The position numbers and the translations under genes were made by a program. The notes beneath the pieces are model-generated. The model was not told where the DNA came from and did not search any database. It was given only the letters and a program-made list of their open reading frames with translations. DNA of 64,000 nt from Alteromonas sp. KC3 (lineage in GTDB: Bacteria > Pseudomonadota > Gammaproteobacteria > Enterobacterales > Alteromonadaceae): NCBI RefSeq assembly GCF_016756315.1, contig NZ_AP024235.1, positions 248,001 to 312,000 of the forward strand, read 5' to 3'. Positions 1 through 8,819 of the stretch are shown here, piece by piece. Positions within the stretch are counted from its first letter, which is position 1. Each line of letters begins with the position of its first letter.

Positions 1-1
1 C

Positions 2-283
2 ATCGTAGATCAAATGCAAATGCTAGGTGGTCGCGGTGGTGAAGGTGGCGGCGGTAATGGTGGTTACCAGCGTCCTCAAAACAATCAAGGCGGTTACAAC
101 CAAGCACCTGCACAAGGCGGCTATAATCAAGCGCCGCAGCAAGGTGGTGGCCAACAAGGCGGTTACAACTCAAACCAAGGTGGTGGTTATAATCAAGCGC
201 CTCAAGGTGGTAACCAGTCTCAGCCTAAGACACCACCAATGGCAGAGCCTGACTTCGATTTTGATGACGATATTCCGTTCTAA
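2..283 (+). CDS. ssb: Single-stranded DNA-binding protein SSB, C-terminal part (5' truncated by window edge)
   Basis: Only the tail of the protein is in the window; the frame is open to the left edge. It is a glycine/glutamine/asparagine-rich linker with repeated GGYNQAP units, ending in the acidic tip DFDDDIPF. That is the conserved SSB C-terminal peptide that recruits RecQ, Exo I, PriA, Pol III chi and other partners. The OB-fold DNA-binding domain must lie upstream of base 1. SSB coats single-stranded DNA in replication, repair and recombination. The linker is repetitive at DNA level (GGCGGTTACAACCAAG-like units). A strong terminator follows directly. The identity is nearly certain from the tip; the linker length is typical of marine Alteromonadales. 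Confidence 0.93.
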   Translation: MVDQMQMLGGRGGEGGGGNGGYQRPQNNQGGYNQAPAQGGYNQAPQQGGGQQGGYNSNQGGGYNQAPQGGNQSQPKTPPMAEPDFDFDDDIPF

Positions 284-306
284 ACTCGAACAGTTCTACG
301 CAGTTT

Positions 307-334
307 AAAAAGCCCTTCTTTGAAGGGCTTTTTT
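307..334 (+). terminator. Rho-independent terminator of ssb
   Basis: Nine-base-pair stem (AAGCCCTTC / GAAGGGCTT) with a three-base loop and a run of T, 24 bases after the ssb stop codon. Confidence 0.9.
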
Positions 335-448
335 CGTTTAACGACTTATGTGTGAGACGCATGTCCTGCAATCATGAGGTGATTACTCTAGAATTTGCGC
401 TCTTTTTTGATCGTTTTTTAGGCATGTATTTTGTTGAAAATAGTTTCA

Positions 449-1399
449 ATGCTTTTATCTAAAAGTGTAATGCTGGTTGTGTTGGCATTTTGTATGCCCC
501 AACACGTCCAAGGCCATCAGATAGAAAATACTGAAAACGACAAACCTACGGTTGTTTGGTTGCGACCACCTGAAGTAGGCATGCGAGTTGACGGCGTAGA
601 GATTAACGATGGCCCCTTATTCAAAAATATGTCTTACTTGGCGTCATATTTGCCGCAATATACGCACCGCTTTGAAACCTATCCGATAAAACGCGCATGG
701 GCAATGATTAGCTCTAACAATGACCCCAGCATCGTATATTGCTTTTTTGGTGCGTCTTATCGGGAAGACCGCTTAGCGTGGGGGTATTTTTCCGAACCAA
801 CATCCATTAATTTGCCCCTATTAATGGTCACGTCATCTGAACTCAATCAAGCCATAAAAAGCAAAGAAGCAAGCCAGGTGAGCGATAGCGAAAAATTGTA
901 TGAAAAGGTTTCTCTGCAAAGGTTGCTAGAAAAGCGCTACAAAACGGTACTCTATAACGATGTAAAAAACGCCTATAGCAACGCTGTCAAGCAGTGGGGG
1001 AAACCCTCTAACATTGTTACATTGAATGGGCTAGGTAAAGATTTAGGGCTTCACACTATCGACCTTATAGAGACTGGACGCATAGATTTTGGTTACGTTG
1101 GTCATAAAGAGCTTAATAGCCTGACATCGGAACAATATTCTTCAATGGGCGTTTATCAAATCTCTGAGTTATCGAAAGAAATACGCGGTACAAAACGGCT
1201 GTTTTGCGCTAAAACGGAACTGGGTAAACAGGTGACTGAGTCGCTTAATCAAGCACTTCTAGACATTAAGGAAAGCCACATCGCAAACCGAGAACTTCGC
1301 GAAATTAACTTCGTTGCTGATGGCTATCCACAGATGCTAAAGCCGATATTTAATAAACGTTGGGAAGATGCGGAAGATACATTCGATATTGCTGACTAA
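449..1399 (+). CDS. Periplasmic solute-binding-like protein (family 3 type fold)
   Basis: About 316 residues with an N-terminal signal peptide (hydrophobic stretch MLVVLAFCM, then a small-residue cleavage region before HQIEN). The layout resembles the short, non-ABC extracellular solute-binding proteins (SBP family 3 fold) common in Alteromonadales: a first lobe with an RPPEVG-like start, then a second lobe with LIETGRIDFGYVGH, typical of the ligand-binding hinge. No ABC permease or ATPase is adjacent, so a transport role cannot be assumed; such orphans often act as sensors. I chose ATG 449; an in-frame TTG at 431, with an AGG eight bases upstream, would add six residues. The ligand is unknown. 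Confidence 0.65.
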   Translation: MLLSKSVMLVVLAFCMPQHVQGHQIENTENDKPTVVWLRPPEVGMRVDGVEINDGPLFKNMSYLASYLPQYTHRFETYPIKRAWAMISSNNDPSIVYCFFGASYREDRLAWGYFSEPTSINLPLLMVTSSELNQAIKSKEASQVSDSEKLYEKVSLQRLLEKRYKTVLYNDVKNAYSNAVKQWGKPSNIVTLNGLGKDLGLHTIDLIETGRIDFGYVGHKELNSLTSEQYSSMGVYQISELSKEIRGTKRLFCAKTELGKQVTESLNQALLDIKESHIANRELREINFVADGYPQMLKPIFNKRWEDAEDTFDIAD

Positions 1400-1560
1400 T
1401 TAATGTATCTGAAGGGGATACGTTTACCTTAATGGCGCAGTACTGTATTAGCACGCCTTATTGCCAAAAATAAGCAATAACAATGTTGTCAGTCTTGTTA
1501 ACCGCTATAAGCAGGGTAATATTACTTATTGCCTACAAATTACCCGTAAAGTTAATAATT

Positions 1561-2844
1561 ATGAAAACGTTATCCCTGTTTTTTGGTGCAAGCCTGCTAG
1601 CGTCGACCGCCGCAACAATGCCTGCTTTTGCCGCTCAAAATCTCTACAAGCCCTTTCCTGCTGATGTTATGCCCGAGCTCAGTGCAGATGGTGCGTACCA
1701 CGTTGGGGTTAAAACGGTTGAAGCTACCTACCCTCAGTTAGTGCCAGACTTTGTAAAAGGGCAGGCAGAACGAAGCCTTATGCTTGAGGTGTGGTACCCA
1801 ACCAAAGAAGAAACTGCGCTTACACAATACAGTGACGAAACACGCAGCGGCATAACGTTTGAGGTGCAAGCTAACGCTTATCGCGATGTTGCTATAGCAA
1901 AGACAGACACCAAATATCCGGTCATCGTTATCTCTCATGGATATACAGGTTATCGCACGTTAATGCACTACCTTGGCGAACACTTAGCATCACATGGCTA
2001 TGTGGTAGCTGCCATCGACCACACCGACTCAACTAACAAAGATGTTAACTTTGCTGAAAGCCCATATTCTGGTTTTCCAAGCACACTCCTTAACCGTGCT
2101 AAAGACCAAGTATTTACCCTAAATGCAATAACGGAACACCCATTTTTTAAAGACAGTGTGGATAGTGAAAAAGCAGGGGTGATCGGCTATTCCATGGGAG
2201 GATACGGCGCTGTAAGCACTGTTGGTGGGTGTTATGCATTTAATGATACCACCGCCGCTACTTTTACTGGCACACAAGACCCAGCCGCTGTCCAATTAGT
2301 GAAGCAGGCCTTAAATACGTGTGCTGGTGGAAAAGAGAGTAGTGATGCGGTACTGCCGTCGTGGAAGGCGGCCTTAGCACTAGCTCCGTGGGGTGGTCAG
2401 CATCAGTTATTTGATGTTCAGTCACTTAACGATATTAAGGTACCTGTTTTATACGTAGCAGGTGATAACGATGATATTTCGGGTTATGACGGTATCCGTT
2501 GGTTGTTTGATAATACGGGGAACACTCACACTAAACTCCTTACCGTTAAGAACGCGCGCCATAACGTAGCTCCTCATCCAGCACCTAAAGAAGCGTACGG
2601 TAGCGAATTTGATTTAGGCAGTTACATCGAGCCCGCTTGGGAAGTGCAGAAGCTTAATGCCATTAATGAACACTTTGCATTGGCACTTATGAACTGCCAC
2701 GTAAAGCAAATGCCAGATTACTGTGAATTCTTAAACGTGTCGGGCAGCAGTGACCAAGTGCCTGTTGGTGGCGAAACACCTGCACCATGGAAAGGGTTTG
2801 ACAATCGTTGGGCGCTCGGATTGAAGATGGAAAGCAAGCCGTAA
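1561..2844 (+). CDS. Secreted alpha/beta hydrolase (PAF-acetylhydrolase / dienelactone-hydrolase-like)
   Basis: 427 residues. A clear signal peptide (MKTLSLFFGASLLASTAATM then AFA-AQ) fixes the start at ATG 1561, although the frame is open further upstream. The core shows VIVISHGYTG (oxyanion-hole strand), a nucleophile elbow GYSMGGYGA (Gly-X-Ser-X-Gly), an acidic-loop candidate VAGDNDDISG and a late KNARHNVAPH histidine. This is the order of an alpha/beta hydrolase catalytic triad. The N-terminal VEVWYPT-like sequence (LEVWYPTKEE) is typical of the PAF-acetylhydrolase-like group. It probably acts in the periplasm on an ester or small lipid; the substrate cannot be told from sequence. It stands alone, with its own terminator. 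Confidence 0.8.
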   Translation: MKTLSLFFGASLLASTAATMPAFAAQNLYKPFPADVMPELSADGAYHVGVKTVEATYPQLVPDFVKGQAERSLMLEVWYPTKEETALTQYSDETRSGITFEVQANAYRDVAIAKTDTKYPVIVISHGYTGYRTLMHYLGEHLASHGYVVAAIDHTDSTNKDVNFAESPYSGFPSTLLNRAKDQVFTLNAITEHPFFKDSVDSEKAGVIGYSMGGYGAVSTVGGCYAFNDTTAATFTGTQDPAAVQLVKQALNTCAGGKESSDAVLPSWKAALALAPWGGQHQLFDVQSLNDIKVPVLYVAGDNDDISGYDGIRWLFDNTGNTHTKLLTVKNARHNVAPHPAPKEAYGSEFDLGSYIEPAWEVQKLNAINEHFALALMNCHVKQMPDYCEFLNVSGSSDQVPVGGETPAPWKGFDNRWALGLKMESKP

Positions 2845-2865
2845 ATCACTCAGCAACTTTTAACT

Positions 2866-2899
2866 AAAAAAACGGGCTCACCAATTGAGCCCGTTTTTC
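2866..2899 (+). terminator. Rho-independent terminator after the alpha/beta hydrolase gene
   Basis: Perfect nine-base stem (ACGGGCTCA / TGAGCCCGT), five-base loop, T-run after it and A-run before it. Confidence 0.9.
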
Positions 2900-3045
2900 T
2901 TAAACATGCTTTTTGTTACAAATAATCGATGGAAATTTGTTCAGGCTAGGTTAATTTAGCGTTATCTATCTTAATACAAACGTATTCAATGCCACTAGAC
3001 ATTGCATCTACCACTAACATTGCACCTATTACAAAGGGACTTGGA

Positions 3046-4134
3046 ATGAACGTCAAAAAAGTATCTTCACGTTTGTTATGTGCGGCAGCCGTATCGATTG
3101 CACTTACCAGCGCAGGCGCGTTCGCGCTAAATAATGACAGCATAAAAAATACAGATAGCACGAGTATTGAGATGCTTGATGCACGTTTTAAGCAAGGTGA
3201 TTATGAGTTCGTCATAGAAGCGCTTGAAGATGTGAAGGCGAAAACGCCCAAGCAATACAATATCCTTATTTCTGCGCTAATGAATATAGACCTAGATGAC
3301 GCCGAAGAAGTGGCTGATGAATTTGTGAAAAATTACAACAGCGATTACCGTGCTTATCACACTCACGCGAATGTGATGGGAGCGCAAGCATCCAACAGTA
3401 TTTTCTCTGCACTTGGCTATGCTGAAAAGGCCAAGCAGAGCTTGGAAACTGCCGTTACGTTAGCACCTGATGAAGTCGGTGTATATCAAGCTCTCATGCA
3501 GTTTCACCTAATGGCCCCCTCTATTGCTGGGGGAGACATGGATGAAGCTGAAAAGCTTGCTGATAAAATAGCCACCCTCGATGCCCTTGAAGGGCAATTC
3601 GCCAAAGCGAAGTTTTACCTTCAAGACGATCAGGTAGACAAGGCCGTCGAAATATATGCCACCCTTGCTCAGCAAAATGAGGCAAAGATCCGCGCCAACC
3701 TTGAACTAGGTACACACTATTTAACTGATGAGCGTTTTCAAAATGCCTTCGAAACCTTATCAGTCTTGTTGAACGAATCTGTAGAGACTGTGACAGATAA
3801 AGAATCTGAGCAATGGGAAGCTTACGCTGAAAACAAAAGCAATTTGCTTTATGGCAAGTACCGCATGGGGCTCCTTGCAGTGCAAAGCGGTGAATATACA
3901 GATAGCGGCATAACTGCACTCGAGCAATATATTGAAGAGTACAATACCACAAGTATTGAAACTGCCCACTTGCCAAATATGAATTGGGCTAACTTGCGTT
4001 TGGCCGAGCTTCGGTTAAATGCCAATGATGTTCAGCAAGCGAAAGCGACCTTGTCACAAATCAACGGTGAAGAAGACAAGCGGTTTGCCAAAATATTGAA
4101 AGGACTTAAAAAGCAAATAAAAAAGCGAGCTTAG
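3046..4134 (+). CDS. Exported TPR-repeat protein
   Basis: 362 residues. Start at ATG 3046, preceded by AAAGGGA about eight bases upstream and followed by a signal peptide (NVKKVSSRLLCAAAVSIALTSAGAFA); this favours it over an in-frame ATG at 2989. The mature part is almost wholly alpha-helical repeats, for example ARFKQGDYEFVIEALEDV, AEKAKQSLETAVTLAPDEVG and KFYLQDDQVDKAVEIYATLAQQ. These are degenerate tetratricopeptide repeats. TPR proteins hold protein complexes together, and periplasmic ones often serve envelope assembly. No catalytic motif is seen. It is a single-gene unit, convergent with the alpha-galactosidase gene. Confidence 0.75.
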   Translation: MNVKKVSSRLLCAAAVSIALTSAGAFALNNDSIKNTDSTSIEMLDARFKQGDYEFVIEALEDVKAKTPKQYNILISALMNIDLDDAEEVADEFVKNYNSDYRAYHTHANVMGAQASNSIFSALGYAEKAKQSLETAVTLAPDEVGVYQALMQFHLMAPSIAGGDMDEAEKLADKIATLDALEGQFAKAKFYLQDDQVDKAVEIYATLAQQNEAKIRANLELGTHYLTDERFQNAFETLSVLLNESVETVTDKESEQWEAYAENKSNLLYGKYRMGLLAVQSGEYTDSGITALEQYIEEYNTTSIETAHLPNMNWANLRLAELRLNANDVQQAKATLSQINGEEDKRFAKILKGLKKQIKKRA

Positions 4135-4159
4135 GGCACACATCCTAAACCCGCTTTTT
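4119..4159. terminator. Bidirectional terminator between the TPR gene and the alpha-galactosidase gene
   Basis: Imperfect inverted repeat with outer arms AAAAAGCG / CGCTTTTT and inner CTTAGG / CCTAAA. It overlaps the TPR stop codon. Both strands end in a T-run, so it could serve both convergent genes. Confidence 0.7.
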
Positions 4160-4191
4160 GTCGGGACAACAAAAATGTTTGGCTTGCTACA

Positions 4192-6321
4192 TTACACCGC
4201 TTTGACTGTGTAAATCAGCGCGGTTTGAGGGAAAAGTACGGGGAGTTGCATACCGTATTTCATCAATACTTCACCTGAGAATACCTCTCCGTCGATTTGT
4301 TGCAGAATCGACGGCGTGTATTCTTTTAGCTTCTCTGGCCACACGCGCTCGACAATGTATTGCTTGCTGGCATCAAGACCGGCAAAGTAAAATCGAGTTG
4401 GTGTAGTTCGAAGGGTTTCTTTCACGCTGTTATAGGCAAATATGCCTTCACTTTTATCTTTTGACATATACCCAAACTTCACGTTCAAGCCGTCGTCATC
4501 CAGACGATATAAGTCACCACTATGGGTAATATGGCGATACTGCTTGTACAGTGAAATGGCGTCTGTTAGTACTTTTTGCTCGTGCTCGGTAAGCTCTCGC
4601 GGATCCATTTCAATGCCCATATGGCCAAATAAAGCGACAGCACTTCGGATTTCAATAGGCAAGTTGCGCCCTGTAATATGACAGTCGCGCGGGCCTACGT
4701 GAGCGCCCATTACTTCTGAAGGGAAAAAGTATGAGAAACCGCGCTGGATATATAAACGGTCTAGAGCGTCGTTGGAATCTGATGTCCAGAAACGGTCAGT
4801 ATGGGGCAGAATTCCTAGATCTACGCGTCCGCCACCTGAACAACAACTTTCTATTTCAATGCCTGGGTGAGCTGCTTTAACACGGTCTATAAGCGAGTAT
4901 AACGCGGCCATTTGACCGTGCATTGCAGGTTTACCTTGAAGGTTGCCCGGGTGATTTACGTCGCGATTCATGTCCCATTTGATATAGCTGATTTTCGGAT
5001 ATGCTGTGAGCACATCGGTAATCACTTTATAGAGATACTCAACGACTTCTGGGTTTGTTAGGTCAAGGACATACTGATTTCTAAATGGAACTTGAGGGTT
5101 GTTCTCGGTATGTAATGCCCACTCGGGATGAGCGCGGTACAAGTCGCTATCTGGGTTAACCATTTCAGGTTCGAACCAAATACCAAACTCCATGCCTAAG
5201 TTGGTAACGTGATCAATTAGCCCATCTAGACCTTGCGGATAGATTGCTTCATCGACAAACCAATCACCTAAGCCTGCTTTGTCGTGTCGTCTTCCTTTAA
5301 ACCATCCGTCGTCTAACACGAATCGCTCTATGCCTAATGGTGCAACTTTGTCTGCCAGTGCTTTTAACGTATCTTCGTTGTGGTCAAAGTAAATACCCTC
5401 CCAAGTGTTGTAGTGAACTGGGCGAGGTTTAGAGTCAGCACTGTGGTTGAGTATGTTGGCGCGAACAAAACGATGAAACTGTTGTGAAAGTGACGAAAAG
5501 CCAGCATCACCAAAACCGGTGTAAAGTACTGGGGTGGTATAGCTTTCGCCCGCAGCCAAAGTCACTTCACCAGGAAACAACAATTCGCCAAACTGCACAT
5601 AACTTCTTCCGTCAGCCATTAATTCTGCACGAAGTCTATGATTTGCCGATGCACCTAAGTGGTAACCGTAACATTCGCCTTGCAGTTCACCAGTGCCAGG
5701 CGCAAAGGCGATCAAACCAGGAAAGGTATCATGTGATGTCTTACCACGACGGTTTTCGCGAACATAACTACCAAAAAATAGATCGTGATCGGTAGTCTGA
5801 AACTCTGCCGACCAACGTCCTTCAAATGTCTTAATTTTAGATACCGTGGTAGGTAGAGGAAGGCTAGCTGCGTTAAGATAATGTAGATTTAACGTGCTAT
5901 CCCCGATATTTTCTAGTCTCGTTACATACTTTACGACCGATGTGTGGTCATCAAGCTCAACGGTTGTTGTTAATCTCATACAGCGTGCTTCGTCGGTTGC
6001 AATAAATGCCACCGCGTTGTCTGTGCGATTAATTTTCTGAAGACTGAAGCCAGCTGCCCATTGATCGGTGTTGCCCGATACTTCTAAGCCGGGTTGTCCT
6101 GTCCAACCTTCGCCATGTGTTGGCACGAGTGTAATTGGCGGCTCAATCACAGGTGCGCACTTTGCTTCTTGGCGCGTGTTTAACACACTTAGCATTTCAG
6201 GCGTTGTCGCGCTACTTAAGGGTGCACCATAATAAATAACTTTTGGCATTCGTCCCTGACAGTCAAAGATAAGTGTGGTTTTATCGTTCGAGAGACGAAC
6301 GAATGAAGAAAGTGACGACAT
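4192..6321 (-). CDS. Alpha-galactosidase, glycoside hydrolase family 36
   Basis: 709 residues. Start set at ATG 6321 because GAGG stands five bases upstream; an in-frame ATG at 6357 has no such site. The family order is complete: an N-terminal beta-sandwich, then a TIM barrel with NTWEGIYFDHNE, VLDDGWFKGRRHD, GIWFEPEMVNPDS and IKWDMNRD (nucleophile Asp, about residue 450). The acid/base Asp is in DRFWTSDSNDALDR (about residue 514), preceded by CCSGGGRVD. There is no signal peptide, so it acts in the cytoplasm, removing alpha-1,6-linked galactose from melibiose- or raffinose-type sugars. Next upstream is a sodium:sugar symporter, and a TonB receptor heads the locus. The 257-base gap before it holds a LacI-type operator, so it may have its own promoter. 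Confidence 0.95.
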   Translation of the reverse strand: MSSLSSFVRLSNDKTTLIFDCQGRMPKVIYYGAPLSSATTPEMLSVLNTRQEAKCAPVIEPPITLVPTHGEGWTGQPGLEVSGNTDQWAAGFSLQKINRTDNAVAFIATDEARCMRLTTTVELDDHTSVVKYVTRLENIGDSTLNLHYLNAASLPLPTTVSKIKTFEGRWSAEFQTTDHDLFFGSYVRENRRGKTSHDTFPGLIAFAPGTGELQGECYGYHLGASANHRLRAELMADGRSYVQFGELLFPGEVTLAAGESYTTPVLYTGFGDAGFSSLSQQFHRFVRANILNHSADSKPRPVHYNTWEGIYFDHNEDTLKALADKVAPLGIERFVLDDGWFKGRRHDKAGLGDWFVDEAIYPQGLDGLIDHVTNLGMEFGIWFEPEMVNPDSDLYRAHPEWALHTENNPQVPFRNQYVLDLTNPEVVEYLYKVITDVLTAYPKISYIKWDMNRDVNHPGNLQGKPAMHGQMAALYSLIDRVKAAHPGIEIESCCSGGGRVDLGILPHTDRFWTSDSNDALDRLYIQRGFSYFFPSEVMGAHVGPRDCHITGRNLPIEIRSAVALFGHMGIEMDPRELTEHEQKVLTDAISLYKQYRHITHSGDLYRLDDDGLNVKFGYMSKDKSEGIFAYNSVKETLRTTPTRFYFAGLDASKQYIVERVWPEKLKEYTPSILQQIDGEVFSGEVLMKYGMQLPVLFPQTALIYTVKAV

Positions 6322-6430
6322 AAAAACCTCAATGTTAATTAAGCACAAAATAGGCAACGCAGATCAATCGCGCAAGAAAAAATGTCTTAGCAATATTTCG
6401 AAATCAGGTCGCGCAATTATAGCAAAACAG

Positions 6431-6444
6431 GGTAAACGTTTAAC
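6431..6444. promoter_or_regulatory. Candidate LacI/GalR-type operator upstream of the alpha-galactosidase gene
   Basis: Perfect 10-base palindrome TAAACGTTTA at 6433-6442 inside GGGTAAACGTTTAAC, about 110 bases before the alpha-galactosidase start. It shares the GGTAAACGTTT half with a site upstream of the TonB receptor gene at 13451-13465. The central CG is typical of LacI-family operators. Confidence 0.55.
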
Positions 6445-6578
6445 TATCAAGTTTAGTAAGGAAATTGGATAATTTGAAGTCTGACCAATTGCTTCGAAAA
6501 ACCCATAAAATAATCATGAAAACTGGCAAGAAGGATGCTCAAAAACATCCTCCTTTAAGACGAAATTGTAATAAAAAA

Positions 6579-8036
6579 CTAGGCTTCGCTTTTATAAAGT
6601 GCCAATGTGAACTCTGCTTTTTGTCCGAATATGACACGGTTCATGAGAAGCGCAAACGTAACACAGCCAATGAGTGTCGCGAACATTAGGTGAATATAAT
6701 GAAGACCGAAAGGCGCGTATAGCGGCGAGGCTTCAAAGCTCATTAATGCGTAAATCGACACGCCAAAGATTACTGAACCAATAGCAGCGAATGCATGTAC
6801 GTTCCTAAACAGTAGGCCAACGATAAATACCGACAGAATAGGCATACTTAATAGCCCATAAAGCTTTTGTACTAGATTAATAATACTATCGGCTTGTTGG
6901 TAAACAGGAATGAGCGCCAGTGACACCAAGCAAAGCAGTACGGTAACGTAACCGCTCAACTTAGGCACGTTAGGCGTTTTGTTGATGTAACTTTCATGAA
7001 TATCACATACATAAAGTGCTGTTGCTGAATTAAGGTTACTGTTAAATGTTGTAAGTACCGCTGCGGCCATAGCTGCTGCAAACACACCAGAAAGCCAATC
7101 AGGCAACACTGTCGCTACAATTTTTCCATAAGCGCTATCACCGATATCGCCAAAAAGTTTATAAGACACAATTCCTGGAATAACGATTATTGCTGGTACG
7201 ATAATTAGGCGTATAGCTGCTGCAGCAAATACCCCTTTTTGCGCTTCTTTCAACGAAGGGGCAGCCATGGCGCGCTGGGTGATAACTTGATTAGTCCCCC
7301 AATAAAACATCTGGATAAAAATCATACCAGTAAGCAGTGTATGCCAAGGAATAGGAGATTCATCGTCGCCAATTAGAGTGAGACGTTCTTTAGGAATACC
7401 ATCAAAGTTGTAATCGATTGTTTGCAGCGCAAGGATAACCACAAGTACAGCCATTGTTAATAGCAGTACGCCTGAGTAAGTATCTGATACTGCTACAGCG
7501 CGCAAACCGCCGAAGATAGCATATAACGCCCCTACTATGACAAAGGTGACTGCTATATACATTAGCGGTAATTCGACATTAAACATAGACTGCATAAATA
7601 GTGAGCCAGAATAGATTACGGCAGGGCAAAAAATAAGTGCGCTTCCAGCGAAGAACAAGGCGCTGATTACAGCGCGAATGTGTTTGTCGTTGTAACGTTG
7701 TTCAAGTAATTCTGTAGTTGTTGTGCATTTAAATTTGTAATAGACCGGTAAAAAGACTTTTGCCAGAACAAATAAACCAACGACTGCTGCAAGTTCCCAA
7801 AGCGCGAGCAGTGCCATTTGGTTGCCATTCATACCGACCAACTGATCAGTACTTAGGTTGGTAAGTGTGATACTTCCTGCAACGAAATACCAAGCTAGAC
7901 CGCCCCCAGCAAGAAAGTACTCTCTATTTTGGTTTTGGGCATTTCTATTTTGACCACGGCAGCTCAAGTAGGTCAAAAAACCGATTAAAGCAGTCACAAA
8001 GACAAATACAGACACCTGTAAAGTGCTGGAAAACAT
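6579..8036 (-). CDS. Sodium:solute symporter (SSS family), probably galactoside/sugar importer
   Basis: 485 residues with about 13-14 hydrophobic segments. The N-terminal region (REYFLAGGGLAWYFVAGSITLTNLSTDQLVGMNG) is the classic SSS/SGLT TM1-TM2 signature, with helix-breaking glycines and a sugar-symporter-like NLSTDQ. FGGLRAVAVSDTYSGVLL and FYWGTNQVITQRAMAA also match the sugar branch (vSGLT-like). It sits 20 bases downstream of the SapC-family gene and upstream of an intracellular alpha-galactosidase. Import of intact alpha-galactosides or galactose across the inner membrane with Na+ is therefore likely. The exact substrate is an inference from the neighbours. Confidence 0.88.
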   Translation of the reverse strand: MFSSTLQVSVFVFVTALIGFLTYLSCRGQNRNAQNQNREYFLAGGGLAWYFVAGSITLTNLSTDQLVGMNGNQMALLALWELAAVVGLFVLAKVFLPVYYKFKCTTTTELLEQRYNDKHIRAVISALFFAGSALIFCPAVIYSGSLFMQSMFNVELPLMYIAVTFVIVGALYAIFGGLRAVAVSDTYSGVLLLTMAVLVVILALQTIDYNFDGIPKERLTLIGDDESPIPWHTLLTGMIFIQMFYWGTNQVITQRAMAAPSLKEAQKGVFAAAAIRLIIVPAIIVIPGIVSYKLFGDIGDSAYGKIVATVLPDWLSGVFAAAMAAAVLTTFNSNLNSATALYVCDIHESYINKTPNVPKLSGYVTVLLCLVSLALIPVYQQADSIINLVQKLYGLLSMPILSVFIVGLLFRNVHAFAAIGSVIFGVSIYALMSFEASPLYAPFGLHYIHLMFATLIGCVTFALLMNRVIFGQKAEFTLALYKSEA

Positions 8037-8056
8037 GGTTTACTCCTAGAATGTAG

Positions 8057-8806
8057 TTATGACTTGCTGGTTTCGAACTTAATGTTGTTAACAGCGCGAG
8101 CAGGAAACTTAGCGTTTTGAAGGCGAATAACTCGATTTACTTGGAAAATCGAACCCAAGATATTGAACAAGACTGAAAGCAGTCCTTTTTGATGCAACAA
8201 TGCTAGTTCTTCAGATGTTAAACTTTGTAGGCGTTGTTCATTAACCGTTGCAAGACCTCCTACACGCTGACTCGTATTATCTTCATATTCAATAATCAGA
8301 TCGATAGGCTGAACAAGTCCCATTTCGCTGACCTCGTTTAGCATAACCGCAGTTTGTTTCATCGAAGACACGCGCTCCGCTAATAATTTCTGCTTGTTGT
8401 CCAAGTAAGCGGTTGGGCGCTTAGATGCTAAGAAAAGTGCTTCGCCTCCCTCTTGCTTAACTGCTGGAGAGTCTAGGTCGAGTAATGTATCAGGTTCAGT
8501 ACTGCTTTTTTCAAAACTGAGTGTAAAAGGCAACGTACGTAAGCTCATTGGGGTAAAGTGCGCTAACCAACTTCCTTGAGTTTCGAAAACGTTTTCTTGA
8601 GGCGCTAATCCACACAAAGCTGAGATTGTCCAATATTGGTTGTTTGATGCTCGGCTGAAAAAGAGCGGGTATTCGCTAGCAGCTTGTACCGCTTCTTTAA
8701 TTTCGACGTTTACTAGATGAAATTTCGAGAATGTGAGCGGAAGCTTACTCTCATCAATGGTAACGTCGCTGTGTGAATCAGCGGATAGTGTTTGAAAATT
8801 TGGCAT
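8057..8806 (-). CDS. SapC-family protein
   Basis: 249 residues, no signal peptide, no obvious membrane segment. The opening (NFQTLSADSHSD ... KLPLTFSKFHLVNVEIKEA) followed by YPLFFSR, an AHFTPMSLRTLPF-type segment, ALFLASKRPTAYLD, and a C-terminal half with QPIDLIIEYED and GLATVNEQRLQSL fits the SapC domain, named from an S-layer-associated Campylobacter gene. In marine and plant-associated gammaproteobacteria, SapC genes recur next to TonB receptors and tryptophan-halogenase-like genes. The gene starts 13 bases after the halogenase-like gene stops, with AGAGAA as ribosome site, so the two are probably cotranscribed. The biochemical role is unknown. Confidence 0.75.
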   Translation of the reverse strand: MPNFQTLSADSHSDVTIDESKLPLTFSKFHLVNVEIKEAVQAASEYPLFFSRASNNQYWTISALCGLAPQENVFETQGSWLAHFTPMSLRTLPFTLSFEKSSTEPDTLLDLDSPAVKQEGGEALFLASKRPTAYLDNKQKLLAERVSSMKQTAVMLNEVSEMGLVQPIDLIIEYEDNTSQRVGGLATVNEQRLQSLTSEELALLHQKGLLSVLFNILGSIFQVNRVIRLQNAKFPARAVNNIKFETSKS

Positions 8807-8819
8807 ATTATTGTTCTCT

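Noticed and set aside
14..283. Separate glycine-rich protein starting at base 14
   Set aside because: The frame continues to the left edge and ends in the SSB tip, so it is the tail of ssb rather than a new gene.
1416..1432. ACGTTTACC-type site before the secreted hydrolase gene as a LacI operator
   Set aside because: Only one half matches; the other half (GGATA) breaks the palindrome and the neighbouring gene has no clear sugar role.
6533..6560. GGATG / CATCC hairpin after the symporter gene as a terminator
   Set aside because: Five-base stem only, and no T-run on either strand; likely chance.
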